The notes under the pieces: model-generated
What the model saw: the letters and a program-made list of their open reading frames with translations, nothing else
Database searches by the model: none
What the model was told of the DNA's origin: nothing
Program-made: the position numbers and the translations under genes
Shown here: piece after piece, positions 29,879 to 40,341 of the stretch
Numbering within the stretch: position 1 is the stretch's first letter
Layout: each line of letters starts with the position of its first letter
Assembly (NCBI GenBank): GCA_003667245.1
Contig: RCNN01000586.1
Span: forward strand, 26,054 to 90,053
Length of the DNA: 64,000 nucleotides
Reading direction: 5' to 3'
DNA from: Heterostelium multicystogenum
Taxonomy: Eukaryota; Evosea; Eumycetozoa; Acytosteliales; Acytosteliaceae

Positions 29879-30859
29879 ATGAGTGACAGTACCCAGCGCA
29901 TCGCCAGCGACATCGACCTGATGACCGAAGTGGCGATGCTCTATTACCTTGAGAACGTCACTCAGGAAGCCATCGCCAAGCGCTTCGACCTGTCCCGGGC
30001 AAAAGTCAGCCGCCTGCTCAAACGCGCACGGGATGAAGGGATTGTCGAGGTGCGGGTGTTGCAGCACCCGGCGATGAACAACGAGCTGGAACAGGCGCTG
30101 GTGGAGCGCTTCCAGCTGGACCGCGCCTTGATTGCGGTGGACCACAGCGACCCGGACACCCAGCGCTCGGCGGTGGCGAGCCTGGTGGCCAACTACCTGA
30201 ACAAAACCCTCAGCGACGGGATGATCGTCGCGGTTGGCATGGGGCGTAATGTCGGTGCGGTGGCCGATAACGTATTTTTGCCGGTGACCCGCAACTGCAC
30301 GTTTGTGTGCGCCATTGGCGGTTCGCTCAAGGCGGGTGAATACATGAACCCCGACCATATTTGCCGGCGCCTGGCCCTGCGGTTTGGTGGCGAGAGTGAA
30401 AGCCTGTACGCCCCGGCGCTGGTGGCCAATCCGGAACTGCGTGGGGTGTTGATCAGCAACGATACGGTGCGTTCCACGCTTGACCGTGCCCGCCGTGCGG
30501 ACATGGCGTTGATCGGCATCGGTGACATGAGTGAAAACAGCAACATGGTGCGCATGGGGTGGTTTTCGCCCCAGGAAATTGCACAGGCGCGGTTGTCCGG
30601 CACGGTGGGGGACATGATGGGTTATGACTTCATCGACATTCATGGCCAGCCGGCGGTCAACGCGATTCAGGGGCGGGTGATCGGGTTGACGGTGCAGGAG
30701 CTGTTTCGGATTCCGGATGTGGTAGCGATTGCCAGTGAAAACACCAAGGCGGCGGCGACGCTGGGGGCGTTGCGCTCGGGAGTGATCAATACCCTGGCGA
30801 CCACGGTGACCAATGCTCATACCATCCTTGCGCTGGATGACGCGACGCGTAAAAGCTGA
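29879..30859 (+). CDS. SorC-family sugar-responsive transcriptional regulator
   Basis: Intact; ATG 29879 (MSDSTQRIASDIDLMTEVAML) chosen over an upstream in-frame ATG because the family starts close to the helix-turn-helix. HTH: YYLENVTQEAIAKRFDLSRAKVSRLLKRA (residues about 22-50). The sugar-phosphate-binding domain follows: VAVGMGRNVGAVADNV, FVCAIGGSLKAGEYMNPDHI, ADMALIGIGDMSENSNMVRMG, GDMMGYDFIDIHGQPAVN. 326 residues. SorC proteins such as DeoR-like and erythritol regulators are induced by a phosphorylated sugar. It lies 63 bp after the isomerase gene, in the same direction, and probably controls the whole 21.6-30.9 kb cluster through the palindrome at 29298. Confidence 0.9.
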   Translation: MSDSTQRIASDIDLMTEVAMLYYLENVTQEAIAKRFDLSRAKVSRLLKRARDEGIVEVRVLQHPAMNNELEQALVERFQLDRALIAVDHSDPDTQRSAVASLVANYLNKTLSDGMIVAVGMGRNVGAVADNVFLPVTRNCTFVCAIGGSLKAGEYMNPDHICRRLALRFGGESESLYAPALVANPELRGVLISNDTVRSTLDRARRADMALIGIGDMSENSNMVRMGWFSPQEIAQARLSGTVGDMMGYDFIDIHGQPAVNAIQGRVIGLTVQELFRIPDVVAIASENTKAAATLGALRSGVINTLATTVTNAHTILALDDATRKS

Positions 30860-30891
30860 CACCGCCGATAGTCCAGGCCCTGAACATCACC

Positions 30892-30989
30892 TGTGGGAGC
30901 TGTCGAGCCTTGGCGAGGCTGCGATGGCATCACCGCGGTATGACTGGAGCACCGAGTTGTCTGCATCGCGGACAAGCCCGGCTCCCACA
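30892..30989. repeat. Degenerate REP doublet, type C
   Basis: TGTGGGAGCTGTCGAGCC (from 30892) and GGCTCCCACA (to 30989) with partly paired interiors. It lies between the convergent SorC and SsuA-like genes. Confidence 0.75.
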
Positions 30990-30999
30990 GTTGACTGCC

Positions 31000-31952
31000 T
31001 TAGGGTTTCCACACCTGCACATCCTGCGCATCCACCGCCTTGGGCAACAACCCCGCCTTGAAGAACGCATCCGCAATTTTCTGCTGCTCCCCCAACTGAT
31101 CCAGCGTCACCGGTTGCACCTCATAGCTGCGATGAGCATTGGCGGCCTCGACAGTCTCCGCATCCAGGTTGCCCCACAACGGCCCCAGCACTTTCGCGGC
31201 ATCACGCGGGTGGCTCTTCACCCACTTGCCAGCCTGGTGCAACTGCTCGTACACCAGCTTCAGCACTTCGGGATGCGCCTTGGCGTAGGGCGTACCCGTC
31301 AGGTAATAGCGCTTGTAGCTGGCCAGCCCGGTACCGTCCGCAAGGGTGCGGGTGGGCAGTTGGCGCTGCACGCTGGTGAGAAACGGTTCCCACGTGACCC
31401 AGGCATCAACCTTGTTGTTTTCAAATGCAGCGCGGCCATCGGCGGGCGTCAGGTACGCCGGCTCGATATCGGAGAAGGCCAGCCCCGCCTTGTTCAAGGC
31501 TGCGATCAATAAATAGTGAGTGCCGGCGGCCTTGGTCACGGCGATTTTCTTGCCTTTCAAGTCCGCCAGTTGCTGAATCGGCGAGTCCTTGCGCACCACG
31601 ATCGCCTGGGCTTGAGGCGAGGGCGCTTCCTGGGCGAAGTAGGTGAGCTTGGCCTGGGCGGCCTGGGCGAAGATCGGTACGGTGTCGGCCACGTCAGCGC
31701 TGATATCCACGTTACCGACGTTGAGTGCTTCCAGCAGCGGCAGGCCACTGGGGAACTCGTGCCAGGTGACGTCGATGCCGTCGGCCTTGAGGGCTTTTTC
31801 CAGGGTGCCCTGGGTTTTCAGCAAGGTGATCAGGGTCGAGGATTTCTGGTAGCCGATGCGTACGGTTTCCTGGGCTTGTGTGCTCAGGGTGGTGCAGAGG
31901 CCAGTGTGGCAAGGCCTGCGATGAAAAGGCGATGGAGCGAAAACTGGGGCAT
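31000..31952 (-). CDS. Orphan SsuA-like sulfonate/nitrate/taurine binding protein, one frameshift
   Basis: Starts ATG 31952 (MPQFSLHRLFIAGLATLAS), a signal peptide broken near 31895, then VRIGYQKSSTLITLLKTQGTL, the typical SsuA opening. Later segments are WHEFPSGLPLLEALNVGNVDIS, GDTP-like ADVADTVPIFAQAAQ, IVVRKDSPIQQLADLKGKKIAV, DAWVTWEPFLTSVQRQ. About 317 residues. It binds an organosulfur or related anion in the periplasm. No permease or ATPase lies beside it, so it either uses components elsewhere or supports another system. The upstream 90 bp is AT-rich and likely holds its promoter. Confidence 0.87.
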
Positions 31953-32090
31953 GGCGTGCTCGACTCTTAATGGATTAAGGTGAGCTTATTGTTCTAAAAA
32001 ACATTCGATAAATAATTTTTCGATCTTAGCTTAGGCCTTTATCGGGTGCGCCGTTCGCGGCCTTTCAGCGTCAGGATGAAGGAGGGCGGT

Positions 32091-32697
32091 ATGCAGTTGT
32101 ATGTTGTTCGTCACGGCGAAACTCAAGCCAATGCCGAGGGGCGTTACCAGGGCTCGCTGGACATTGATCTCAACGAACGGGGCGTGCTGCAGGCGCGGGA
32201 GTTGCGGGAAAAATTGCCGGCGCAGATCGACGCCGTCATGGTCTCGCCGCTGCGCAGGGCTCAGCAAACGGCGGCCATTGTGTTTGCGGATGATGGGCTG
32301 CAACTGCCTACGCTGGATGCGTTTCGTGAGCGCGGCGTGGGGGTGTTTGAGGGACTGACCCAGGCGGAGGCGGCGCAGCGTTATCCCGACCTTTGGGCGC
32401 AGAATATTACCCGGCAATGGGAGCGGGCACCCACGGACGGTGAGTCAATCTCGCAGTTCGTCGAGCGCATCCGGGGCGGATTGAATCAGTTGCTGGTGAA
32501 CCATGGGCAACAGGTGGTGGTGCTGGTTGCCCATGGGGTTGTCGCCAAGGCGATTCGCGCATTGGTTCGCGATGATTTCTCAGACTTCTTCGCCTGGCAG
32601 TTTGCGCAATGGCGAAGTGCTGAGCCTCAACATCGACGCAGAGCCCAATGTGGCGAGGGAGCTTGCTCCCGTTGGGGTGCGAAGCGCCCCCTGGTAG
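32091..32697 (+). CDS. Histidine phosphatase family protein; C-terminus runs into a REP
   Basis: Start ATG 32091 behind AAGGAGG. Catalytic features are LYVVRHGETQANAEGRYQGS, MVSPLRRAQQTA, RERGVGVFEGLTQAEA and the second His in VLVAHGVVAKAIRAL, as in cobalamin/phosphoglycerate phosphatases (CobC/GpmB-like). A break near 32610 restores LRNGEVLSLNIDAEPN. The last 16 residues (NVARELAPVGVRSAPW, stop at 32695-32697) are encoded by the left arm of the REP at 32649, so the native stop may have been lost to REP insertion. About 200 residues. Confidence 0.87.
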
Positions 32698-32779
32698 GCC
32701 GCTGCGGTCTTTCAGGATGGGCCGGTCAATGCTTTTGGGGTTGCTGCGCAACCCAGCGGGAGCAAGCTCCCTCGCCACA
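32649..32779. repeat. REP doublet, type A, overlapping a gene end
   Basis: TGTGGCGAGGGAGCTTGCTC begins at 32649 and its complement ends at 32779. The left arm overlaps the last codons of the phosphatase gene. Confidence 0.9.
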
Positions 32780-32792
32780 GTGTTGGTGTGAG

Positions 32793-33239
32793 TCATGTCT
32801 GCAGGGGAACGCTCAACGCCTGCGCAAACGCCTGGGGCGCAGGGCTTTCCGGCCAGGTCGGAACACCCTCCGCCAGCGTTACCCACGGCTGCTTGTGCCG
32901 CAGCCAGATATGCGCCACCGGCTGCACGGACGGGCTCTCATCCAGTGTCCGACCCGCAGCACAACCAACCCCGGCGCGGCCGTCGTGGTGTTGCAGATCC
33001 GCGTATGGCACACCCCGCACAACCGATGTTCCGAGCGCTGCCCATCAACGTCATAGGCATATTCCGTCAGCGAACCTTCAAACCCGCAGCGCATCCGCCG
33101 GCAACAGCGCGTGCAGGGCAAACGCGCTGCCGCTCCAGGTCTGGCAGTGGCGGCAATGGCAGGCATACACCGCCAGCGGCGCGTCGGTATCGAGGGTGTA
33201 GGTCACGCGGGCGCAGCGACATTGGCCGGTGAGTGTCAT
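32793..33239 (-). CDS. GFA-family (glutathione-dependent formaldehyde-activating) zinc protein, frameshifted
   Basis: Starts ATG 33239 (MTLTGQCRCARVTYTLDTDAP). The zinc-binding cysteines are visible: GQCRC, YACHCRHCQTWSGSAFALHA, and after a break near 33090 CGVCHTRICNTTTAAPGL. A second break near 32955 leads to TLDESPSVQPVAHIWLRHKQ, the usual C-terminal part where the end reads PSVQP..HIW...PW. About 148 residues. Family members carry two zinc sites; few have a proven reaction. Confidence 0.85.
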
Positions 33240-33358
33240 CAAAAACGATCCTGTGCAAAGTGAGGGCGAAAGCCCCATCGGTTATGCTCGCCAGCATGCC
33301 GCAGCCCCCGAAAAAAAGAACATCCGCCAAAAACTGCCCAGCGGCTCACAGGAAATGT

Positions 33359-34253
33359 ATGAACTCCCCGCAACTCCAATGGGAAACCCAGCGCGCCTTC
33401 CTCGCCGTGTTGCGCACCGGCAGCCTGTCGGGCGCGGCCCGTTTGCTGGGGATCGCCCAGGCCACCGCGCGGCGACGGATCGAGGCCCTGGAGCAGAGCG
33501 TCGGGGTCAGCCTGTTTATCCGCTCACCCGCCGGGCTGTTGCCCACCGACACGGCCAAGGACCTGATCAGCCACGTTGAAGCGATGGCCGTTGCCGCCAA
33601 CGCCTTCAGCCGCGCAGCCTCGGCCGACACGGCCCTCGCCGGCGGCACGGTGCGGCTCACCAGCGGCAAGCTGTTGAGCGTTGAAGTGCTGCCGCCCATG
33701 TTGCGCAGCCTGCGCCGTGATCATCCGCAATTGGCCATCGAACTGAGCGTATCCAATCGGCTGCAGGCACTTGCCCGGCAAGAGGCCGACGTCGCCGTAC
33801 GCATCCGTCGCCCGGTCGAATCCACGGTGGTCGCGCGCAAGGTCGGCGACCTTCACGTAGGGTTGTACGCCGCACCCGAACTGTTGGCAGAGCAGGGCAC
33901 GCCGGACACCGTTGCGCAATTGCACGGCTACCCGCTGATCGGGCCGGACCGCCAACTTGCTGGAGATCGAATTCCTGGGTGAGCGCGGTTTCGACTGTTC
34001 GGCGCCCAGTACGGTGATTCGCACCGACGATCACCTCGCGCAGTTGGCCGCTCTGCGTGCGGGGCTTGGGATCGGCGTGTGTTCAGCCCAGGTGGCACAA
34101 CGTCACGGGCTGGTGCGGGTGTTGCCCGCGCAGGTGGATTTCAAGGTTGACGTGTGGATCGCCATGCATCAGGACATGCGCAAGGTCCCGCGCATCGCCG
34201 TGGTGTTCGATGGCTTGGGCGCGGCCCTGACGGACTTCCTTCAGCCGCGATAA
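33359..34253 (+). CDS. LysR-family regulator, one frameshift
   Basis: I choose ATG 33359 (MNSPQLQWETQRAFLAVLRTG), which places the DNA-binding domain at the N-terminus: SLSGAARLLGIAQATARRRIEALEQSVG. The effector domain includes VRLTSGKLLSVEVLPPMLRS and ADVAVRIRRPVESTVVARKVG. A break near 33955 is followed by EIEFLGERGFDCSAPSTVIR to TAA 34251-34253. The 3' end overlaps the convergent LysR gene by 13 bases. Target unknown; the divergent GFA gene 119 bp upstream is the nearest candidate. Confidence 0.85.
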
Positions 34254-35140
34254 CGCAACGCTTCCACCAACAGCGCAAACGCGGGCGAGGCCTGGCGGCG
34301 GCTGGGTAGTACAGGTGAAAGCCGGCAAACGGCGCACACCAGTCATCCAGCACCTGCACCAGTCGCCCGTCCGCCAGATAAGGCGCTACCAGGTCGGCAG
34401 GCACGTAGCTCAAGCCCAAGCCGTCGACCGCTGCCTTGAGCAATGGGTACACGCCATTGAAGGTCACCTGGCCAGACACCCGCACATTCAGGCTTTCATC
34501 GCCTTTCTTGAATTCCCACGCATACAGGCCGCCATTGTGGGCAGGCGCAAGTTGTTGCAGGCGTGATCGGTCAAGTCCCGAGGCGTGCGGGGGACCGGGC
34601 GCTGGGCAAAGTACCCGGTGACCCCACCACCAGCATGCGCATGTCCGGGCTGATGCGCTGGGCAATCATGCCCTGGGCCACATCTTCCCCAAGCCGTTAC
34701 ACCGGGTCGAAGCCGTGGGCGCGATGTCGACGAAGCCATTAGTCGCAACACACCTCCACGACGATATCCGGGTACTGCGCCAGGAACGGTTTCAGCACCG
34801 GCCACAGGAATGAATTCCAGCGCGTGGTCCATGGCGTTTTGATGCGAATGGTGCCGGACGGCCGGTCGCGCAAATTACTCAGACCTTCAAGCCCCACCTG
34901 GGATTTCATCGAAGTGCGGCCCGACCGTATCGAGATCAAGTGCTGTCCGGCTTCCGGTGGGTGGACACGCTGCGGGTGGTGCGAAGTCAGCAGGCGCAAC
35001 CCCAGGCGCGCCTCAGGGCGCGGATGGTATGGCTCAGCGCGGACTGGGAACCCCGAGTTTGGCCGCCGCCTTGGTAAAGCTGCGCTCACGGGCTACCGAA
35101 CCAGAAAGGCGAGCAGGTCGTTGGCGTTTTCCCTGAGCAT
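34241..35140 (-). CDS. LysR-family regulator (YafC/DmlR-like), several frameshifts
   Basis: Likely start ATG 35140 (MLRENANDLLAFLV), with an alternative at 35158. The helix-turn-helix region ([37 protein letters not shown]) is read through breaks near 35095 and 35045; further breaks near 34965, 34740, 34690 and 34620 separate parts of the effector domain (VSGQVTFNGVYPLLKAAVDG, GLSYVPADLVAPYLADGRL). Ends FALLVEALRYRG with TGA 34243-34241. It is divergent from the aldo/keto reductase at 35246 across about 100 bp, the usual arrangement for a local regulator of that gene. Confidence 0.82.
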
Positions 35141-35242
35141 TGCGTGAGTGATCCTCATAAGTATTTTTCGGATTCTAGCGGCTAATTATCACAATTCGTA
35201 ACTGTTAGATTGGATTCAGTCCCCTAACCCTGGGAGACATGA

Positions 35243-36239
<997 letters not shown>

Positions 36240-36243
<4 letters not shown>

Positions 36244-36718
36244 AAACCGGCCTCGCCGCCACTGCACTTTCACTCTCCCTATTCGCGTTGGATTCACCGG
36301 CACAGGAGACGCCCATTGCTGACCATCACGCCCAACGGTTCCCAGCCTTCAGCCAAAGGCCCGGCGGATTATTTCACCGGCACGGTACGCGTCGACTCAC
36401 CGTTCAAGGGCACCGACGCCGCGCGTGTCACCGGGGCCTTTGTCACTTTCGAACCGGGCGCACGTACCGCCTGGCATACCCACCCCGCTGGGCCAGACAT
36501 TGATCGTCACCGCAGGCCTGGGTCAGGTCCAGGAGTGGGGCCAGCCCGTGCGGGCCATTTGCCCCGGCGACACGGTATGGATTGCACCCGGTGTCAAGCA
36601 TTGGCATGGCGCCACGGCGAACACCGCCATGACCCATATCGCGATCAACGAAATGCTCGACGGCAAGGTGGTGGACTGGATGGAGCAGGTCAGCGACGAA
36701 CAGTACGCCGCGCAGTAA
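36240..36718 (+). CDS. Secreted cupin-domain protein, frameshifted
   Basis: ATG 36240 overlaps the previous stop. Residues 1-22 form a signal peptide ([22 protein letters not shown]). After a break near 36315 the protein reads [21 protein letters not shown] and [22 protein letters not shown], then cupin motif 1 (RTAWHTHP then [11 protein letters not shown], broken near 36490) and motif 2 ([20 protein letters not shown]). About 160 residues. Relatives include hydroxynitrile-lyase-like and carboxymuconolactone-associated cupins that hold a metal through these His residues. Coupling to the aldo/keto reductase suggests a shared substrate or regulator. Confidence 0.83.
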
Positions 36719-36724
36719 TCGGTT

Positions 36725-37589
36725 TCACCGCCGCAACTGCGGCTCGCCTTCAATGCAGCTCACCAGAAACTCCATCACCACCTTCACCGAAGGCGAGCGG
36801 CGCATATCCGGATACACCGTCAGCCAGATATCGCGAACCGGGCCTTCGGTGTTCGTTGCCAACCGCACCAATGCCGCGTCGTGATCACCCACCAGCGTGG
36901 GCAACACCACTGCACCTACCTGGGCCCGGGCGGCCATTTGCTGGGTGATCAGGTCGCTGGCGGCGAAGGCAATCGTGCGGTTGCCGCGCACCTGGTGCAT
37001 CCACGCCTGTTGGGGCAGGTGGTCGCGGGTGGCGTCATAGGCAATGAATGTCCACTGTTCAGCGGGTAACTGCTTGAGCTCGGGCGTGGCATAGAGCCCG
37101 AAACGCACGGCGCCGACCTTTCTGCGTACCAGCGCTTCCTCATCGGGACGCACCGTGCGCAGGGCAATGTCGGCTTCGCCTTTGTCGAGGGCGGCCAGCG
37201 TCGTCGAGGACATCAACACGATATTCAGCTTGGGATACTGCGCCTGAAGCGTGCGACATGGGGCGCGATGCAGTGGATGGCAATCGACGGCGGGCAACTG
37301 ACCCGCACGGTGCCGGCCACTTCGATCGAGGCCACGCGGGACAGGCGCATCACTTCGGTAGCCATCTCGCCCATGCCGGCCGCCAGCTTCGCCAGTGCCA
37401 GGCCTTCCTCGGTGAGCGGTCGACTGCGGGGCAGGCGATCCACCAACTTTACGCCGAGGGCTTTTTCCAGGGCATTGACGCGCCGGCCAACAGTGGCGTG
37501 TTCCACCTGCAGTTCGCGGGCGGCAGCCGACAGTGATTGGGTGCGCGCCAGCACGGTGAAGAAAATACAGATCCTGCCAGTCGAAACAT
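36725..37589 (-). CDS. LysR-family regulator, frameshifted
   Basis: The likely start is ATG 37589 (MFDWQDLYFF after correcting breaks near 37580 and 37560), then the helix-turn-helix TQSLSAAARELQVEHATVGRRVNALEKALG. After a break near 37250 the effector domain continues TLQAQYPKLNIVLMSSTTLA and ADIALRTVRPDEEALVRRKV to 36725. About 288 residues. It is divergent from the quinone oxidoreductase gene (start 37696) and convergent with the cupin gene; the oxidoreductase is the natural candidate target. Confidence 0.85.
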
Positions 37590-37695
37590 CGGGTTATTTC
37601 CGCACGGAGGGTGGGAGGTAATTGGGGAATTCTCGTACAGAGTAGCGCCTTTTACCATGGCGGCATTCCCACTGCAAACGGAGTTGTCCCGCGCG

Positions 37696-38695
37696 ATGAA
37701 AGCCCTCACCCTTGAAACCTACGGCGGCCCGGAAGTTGTTCAACTGCACCACGATGTCCCCACACCTCAGGTGACACCCGGCCATGTGCTGGTCAAGGTG
37801 GCCTGCGCCGGGATCAATTTCATGGATGTGCACACCCGCCAGGGCAAAATACGCCAGCTCGGTGACCTACCGGTTAGGCTGCCGTGCACCCTGGGCATGG
37901 AAGGCGCGGGTGTGGTGGTGGCGGTAGGCGAGGGTGTGAGCCATCTGGCGCCGGTGATCGAGTGGCCTGGTGCATTTCATGGGGCGCGTTCGCCGAATAC
38001 GCCAGCGTACCGCCGCGCGAGTGGCGCAGATTCCCAAATGCGATCGGCTTCGATCAGGCGGCTGCGGCGATGTTCCAGGGCTGCACGGCTCACTACCTGA
38101 TTGAAGATGTTGCGCGGTTGCAGGCGGGCAGCAGCTGCCTGATCCATGCCGCGTCCGGCAGCATCGGCCAGTTGCTGGTGCAAATGGCCCATCGGCTCGG
38201 TGCCACGGTGTTCACCACCGGCAGCAGCGTCGAAAAAGTGCGCGATTGCCCTTGAGCGTGGCGCGGATCAGGCCTGGCAATACGACGGGTTGCCGAGCGA
38301 GTCTTGCAGGTAACGCAGGGGCGGGGTGTGGGACGTGGTGTTCGATTCGGTGGGTAAGGCCACCTTGCGTGAAAGCTTCAAGGCCTGTCGTACGCGGGGG
38401 GCTGATCGTCAATTACGGCAACGTCTCCGGTTCGATCACTGACCTCGATCCGATGGAGTTGGGGGAGGCCGGTTCACTGTTCCTGACTCGCCCACGGCTC
38501 AACGACCACATGGCCGACGGGCCTACGGTGCAGAGGCGTGCCAATGCGGTGTTTGCGGCGGTGCTCGAAGGTTCGCTGACGGTGGATATCGAAGGGCATT
38601 ACACGCTGGAAGAGGTGCAGCAGGTGCACGCGAGGATTGAGGCACGGCAGCAGATTGGCAAGGCGGTGGTGTGGCTGGACCGTGAACTTCACTAA
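37696..38695 (+). CDS. NADPH:quinone oxidoreductase (QorA type), frameshifted
   Basis: Start ATG 37696 (MKALTLETYGGPEVVQLHHDV). Features of the zinc-free medium-chain family are VLVKVACAGINFMDVHTRQG, CTLGMEGAGVVVAVGEGVSH, AAAMFQGCTAHYLIEDVARL, CLIHAASGSIGQLLVQMA (NADPH site) and the end LEEVQQVHARIEARQQIGKAVV. Breaks lie near 37953, 38240, 38310 and 38395. About 325 residues. It reduces quinones or activated alkenes with NADPH in the cytoplasm. Confidence 0.88.
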
Positions 38696-38710
38696 TGGCC
38701 AGAGAGCTTG

Positions 38711-38844
38711 TGTGGCGAGGGAGCTTGCTCCCGCTGGGCTGCGAAGCGGCCCCAACACCTGCCAATGGGGTCTTTCCTGGAGAAAACGCAGTGAGTTCAT
38801 TGGGGCTGCTGCGCAGCCCAGCGGGAGCAAGCTCCCTCGCCACA
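38711..38844. repeat. REP doublet, type A
   Basis: TGTGGCGAGGGAGCTTGCTC (38711) and its complement (to 38844), with the inner arms CGCTGGGCTGCG paired. It lies between the quinone oxidoreductase and the repeat-protein terminator. Confidence 0.92.
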
Positions 38845-38883
38845 GGGGTCGTGGCGCTTGTGAGGATCAGTTAACAGCAGGCG

Positions 38884-38911
38884 AAAAAAAAGCCGGCTGA
38901 TCAGGCCGGCT
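38884..38911 (-). terminator. Rho-independent terminator of the repeat-protein gene
   Basis: On the minus strand, AGCCGGC-CTGATCA-GCCGGCT (38911-38891) forms a perfect 7-bp GC-rich stem with a 7-base loop and is followed directly by eight T (38891-38884). It lies 25 bp after the stop of the repeat-protein gene at 38936. Confidence 0.88.
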
Positions 38912-38935
38912 GGGGTGAACCGCGAACGACAGGGG

Positions 38936-39362
38936 TTACGCGCGGTTTTCCATCAGGCGGTCAGCGCCACCTTCAGCTACACGGTTTTCTTGAAGACGGT
39001 CAGCACCACCTTCAGCTACACGGTTGCCTTGAAGACGCTCAGCGCCACCTTCAGCTACACGGTTTTCTTGAAGACGGTCAGCACCACCTTCAGCTACACG
39101 GTTGCCTTGAAGACGCTCAGCGCCACCTTCAGCTACACGGTTTTCTTGAAGGCGATCAGCACCACCTTCAGCAACACGACGTTCCAGCAGGCGATCAGAC
39201 CCGCCTTCAGCAACGCGGCGTTCCAGCATACGGTCAGACCCACCCTCAGCCACGCGGCTGTCCATCAGGCGATCCGCGGCCGCCTTCAGCGAGGGCAGGT
39301 TGGGTAAAGGCGCTTACAGCAAGTACCGAGAAAGCGAGGCTAAGCAAGAGTTGGCGTTTCAT
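38936..39362 (-). CDS. Small secreted protein made of 13-residue RVAEGGADRLQEN repeats
   Basis: Starts ATG 39362 with a signal peptide of about 26 residues (MKRQLLLSLAFSVLAVSAFT, ending PALA). One extra base near 39286 breaks the frame; the mature protein then begins with a partial unit (EGGADRLMDS), eight full 13-residue units and RA, stop TAA 38938-38936. About 141 residues. Units follow RVAEGG-[SA]-[DE]-R-x-[LQM]-x-[NR], rich in paired Arg and Asp/Glu. No enzyme motif, cysteine or membrane anchor is present. Related Pseudomonas proteins are annotated only as hypothetical. It is a single-gene unit with its own terminator; the function is unknown. Confidence 0.82.
38945..39256. repeat. Tandem 39-bp coding repeats, eight units
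   Basis: Eight consecutive 39-bp units encode the 13-residue repeats. Units 3-4 and 5-6 form an identical 78-bp block present twice in tandem (alternating ends QEN and QGN), showing a recent duplication; units 1-2 (ends MLER and LLER) are more diverged. Confidence 0.9.
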
Positions 39363-39508
39363 GAGGGTGTGCTCCGGGAAAGTCGTTGGTTGGTATGGAT
39401 TGCGATGTTACGCGGCAGATTTTTTAAGAGAACTTCATTGGGCTGATGGACTATCGACGCCAGCGATGGCCCGTTTTCCCGGGCCATCGCGTCGCTCATC
39501 ACGGCATT

Positions 39509-40225
39509 TCAGGCAGTTCCCGAGGGCGCAGGTCCGAACACCAGCACCTCGGCGTCCTCACCATGGCTCAGGTGAATCTCCCGCTCATCGCGCACTCGGG
39601 CGCCGTCGCCTTCGTGCAAGCGCTGGCCGTTGACTTTCAACGCTGCCCCGCGCCACATGGATGTAGGCGTAGCGTTCCGGGCCAGCGGCAGGCTGGCGGT
39701 TTTCAAAGCCGTTGAACAGCCCGGCATACACCCGCGCGTCCTGGCGCACGCCTAGGGAGCCGTCGGTGCCTTCCGGCGAGATGATCAACTGCAACCGGCC
39801 GCGTTTCTGCGCCTCGGTGAAGTGCTCCTGCTGATAGCGCGGTTCGGCGCCCGCCACATCCGGCACGATCCAGATTTGCAGGAAGTGCACGCCCTGGGTG
39901 TGGCTGTGGTTGAACTCGCTGTGGGCCACGCCGCTGCCGGCGCTCATCAGTTTGCACGTCGCCGGGGCGAATCACCGAACCGGTGCCCAGGGTGTCCTTG
40001 TGTTCCAGGGCGCCTTCGAGCACATAGGAGAAAATCTCCATGTCGCGGTGCGGGTGTTGGCCGAAGCCCTTGCCGGCGGCAACCCGGTCCATCGTTGATC
40101 ACCAGCAGGTCGGAAAACCCTGTTCTTTGGGATTCCAGTAGTTGGCGAACGAGAAGGTGTGGAACGACTTCAACCAACCGTGATTGGCGGCGCCGCGTTT
40201 CCGAGGCTTTGCGAAGGGTCAGCAT
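39509..40225 (-). CDS. Pirin-family protein, frameshifted
   Basis: Starts ATG 40225 ([11 protein letters not shown]). Pirin features read across breaks are [14 protein letters not shown], the metal-site segment [52 protein letters not shown] and [14 protein letters not shown], then the second domain ([21 protein letters not shown]). Breaks lie near 40195, 40090, 39955 and 39645. The stop is TGA 39511-39509, or 39499 if a last base is wrong. About 239 residues, a bicupin with metal-binding His in domain 1; several pirins have quercetinase activity. The adjacent AraC regulator on the same strand may control it. Confidence 0.87.
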
Positions 40226-40341
40226 GGGGTGTTCTCCTCAAGGGAAGCCTGGCTGCGAGATGCAGGGCTTCGGTGTGAGGAGAAGATTAACTGGTTAACG
40301 ATAGGTTGATTAAGAAGCTGAAATCGGAATGACTGTCTCTT

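Noticed and set aside
38945..39256. Regular 39-bp repeats resembling a CRISPR array
   Set aside because: Repeats are contiguous with no spacers and keep one coding frame; no cas genes.
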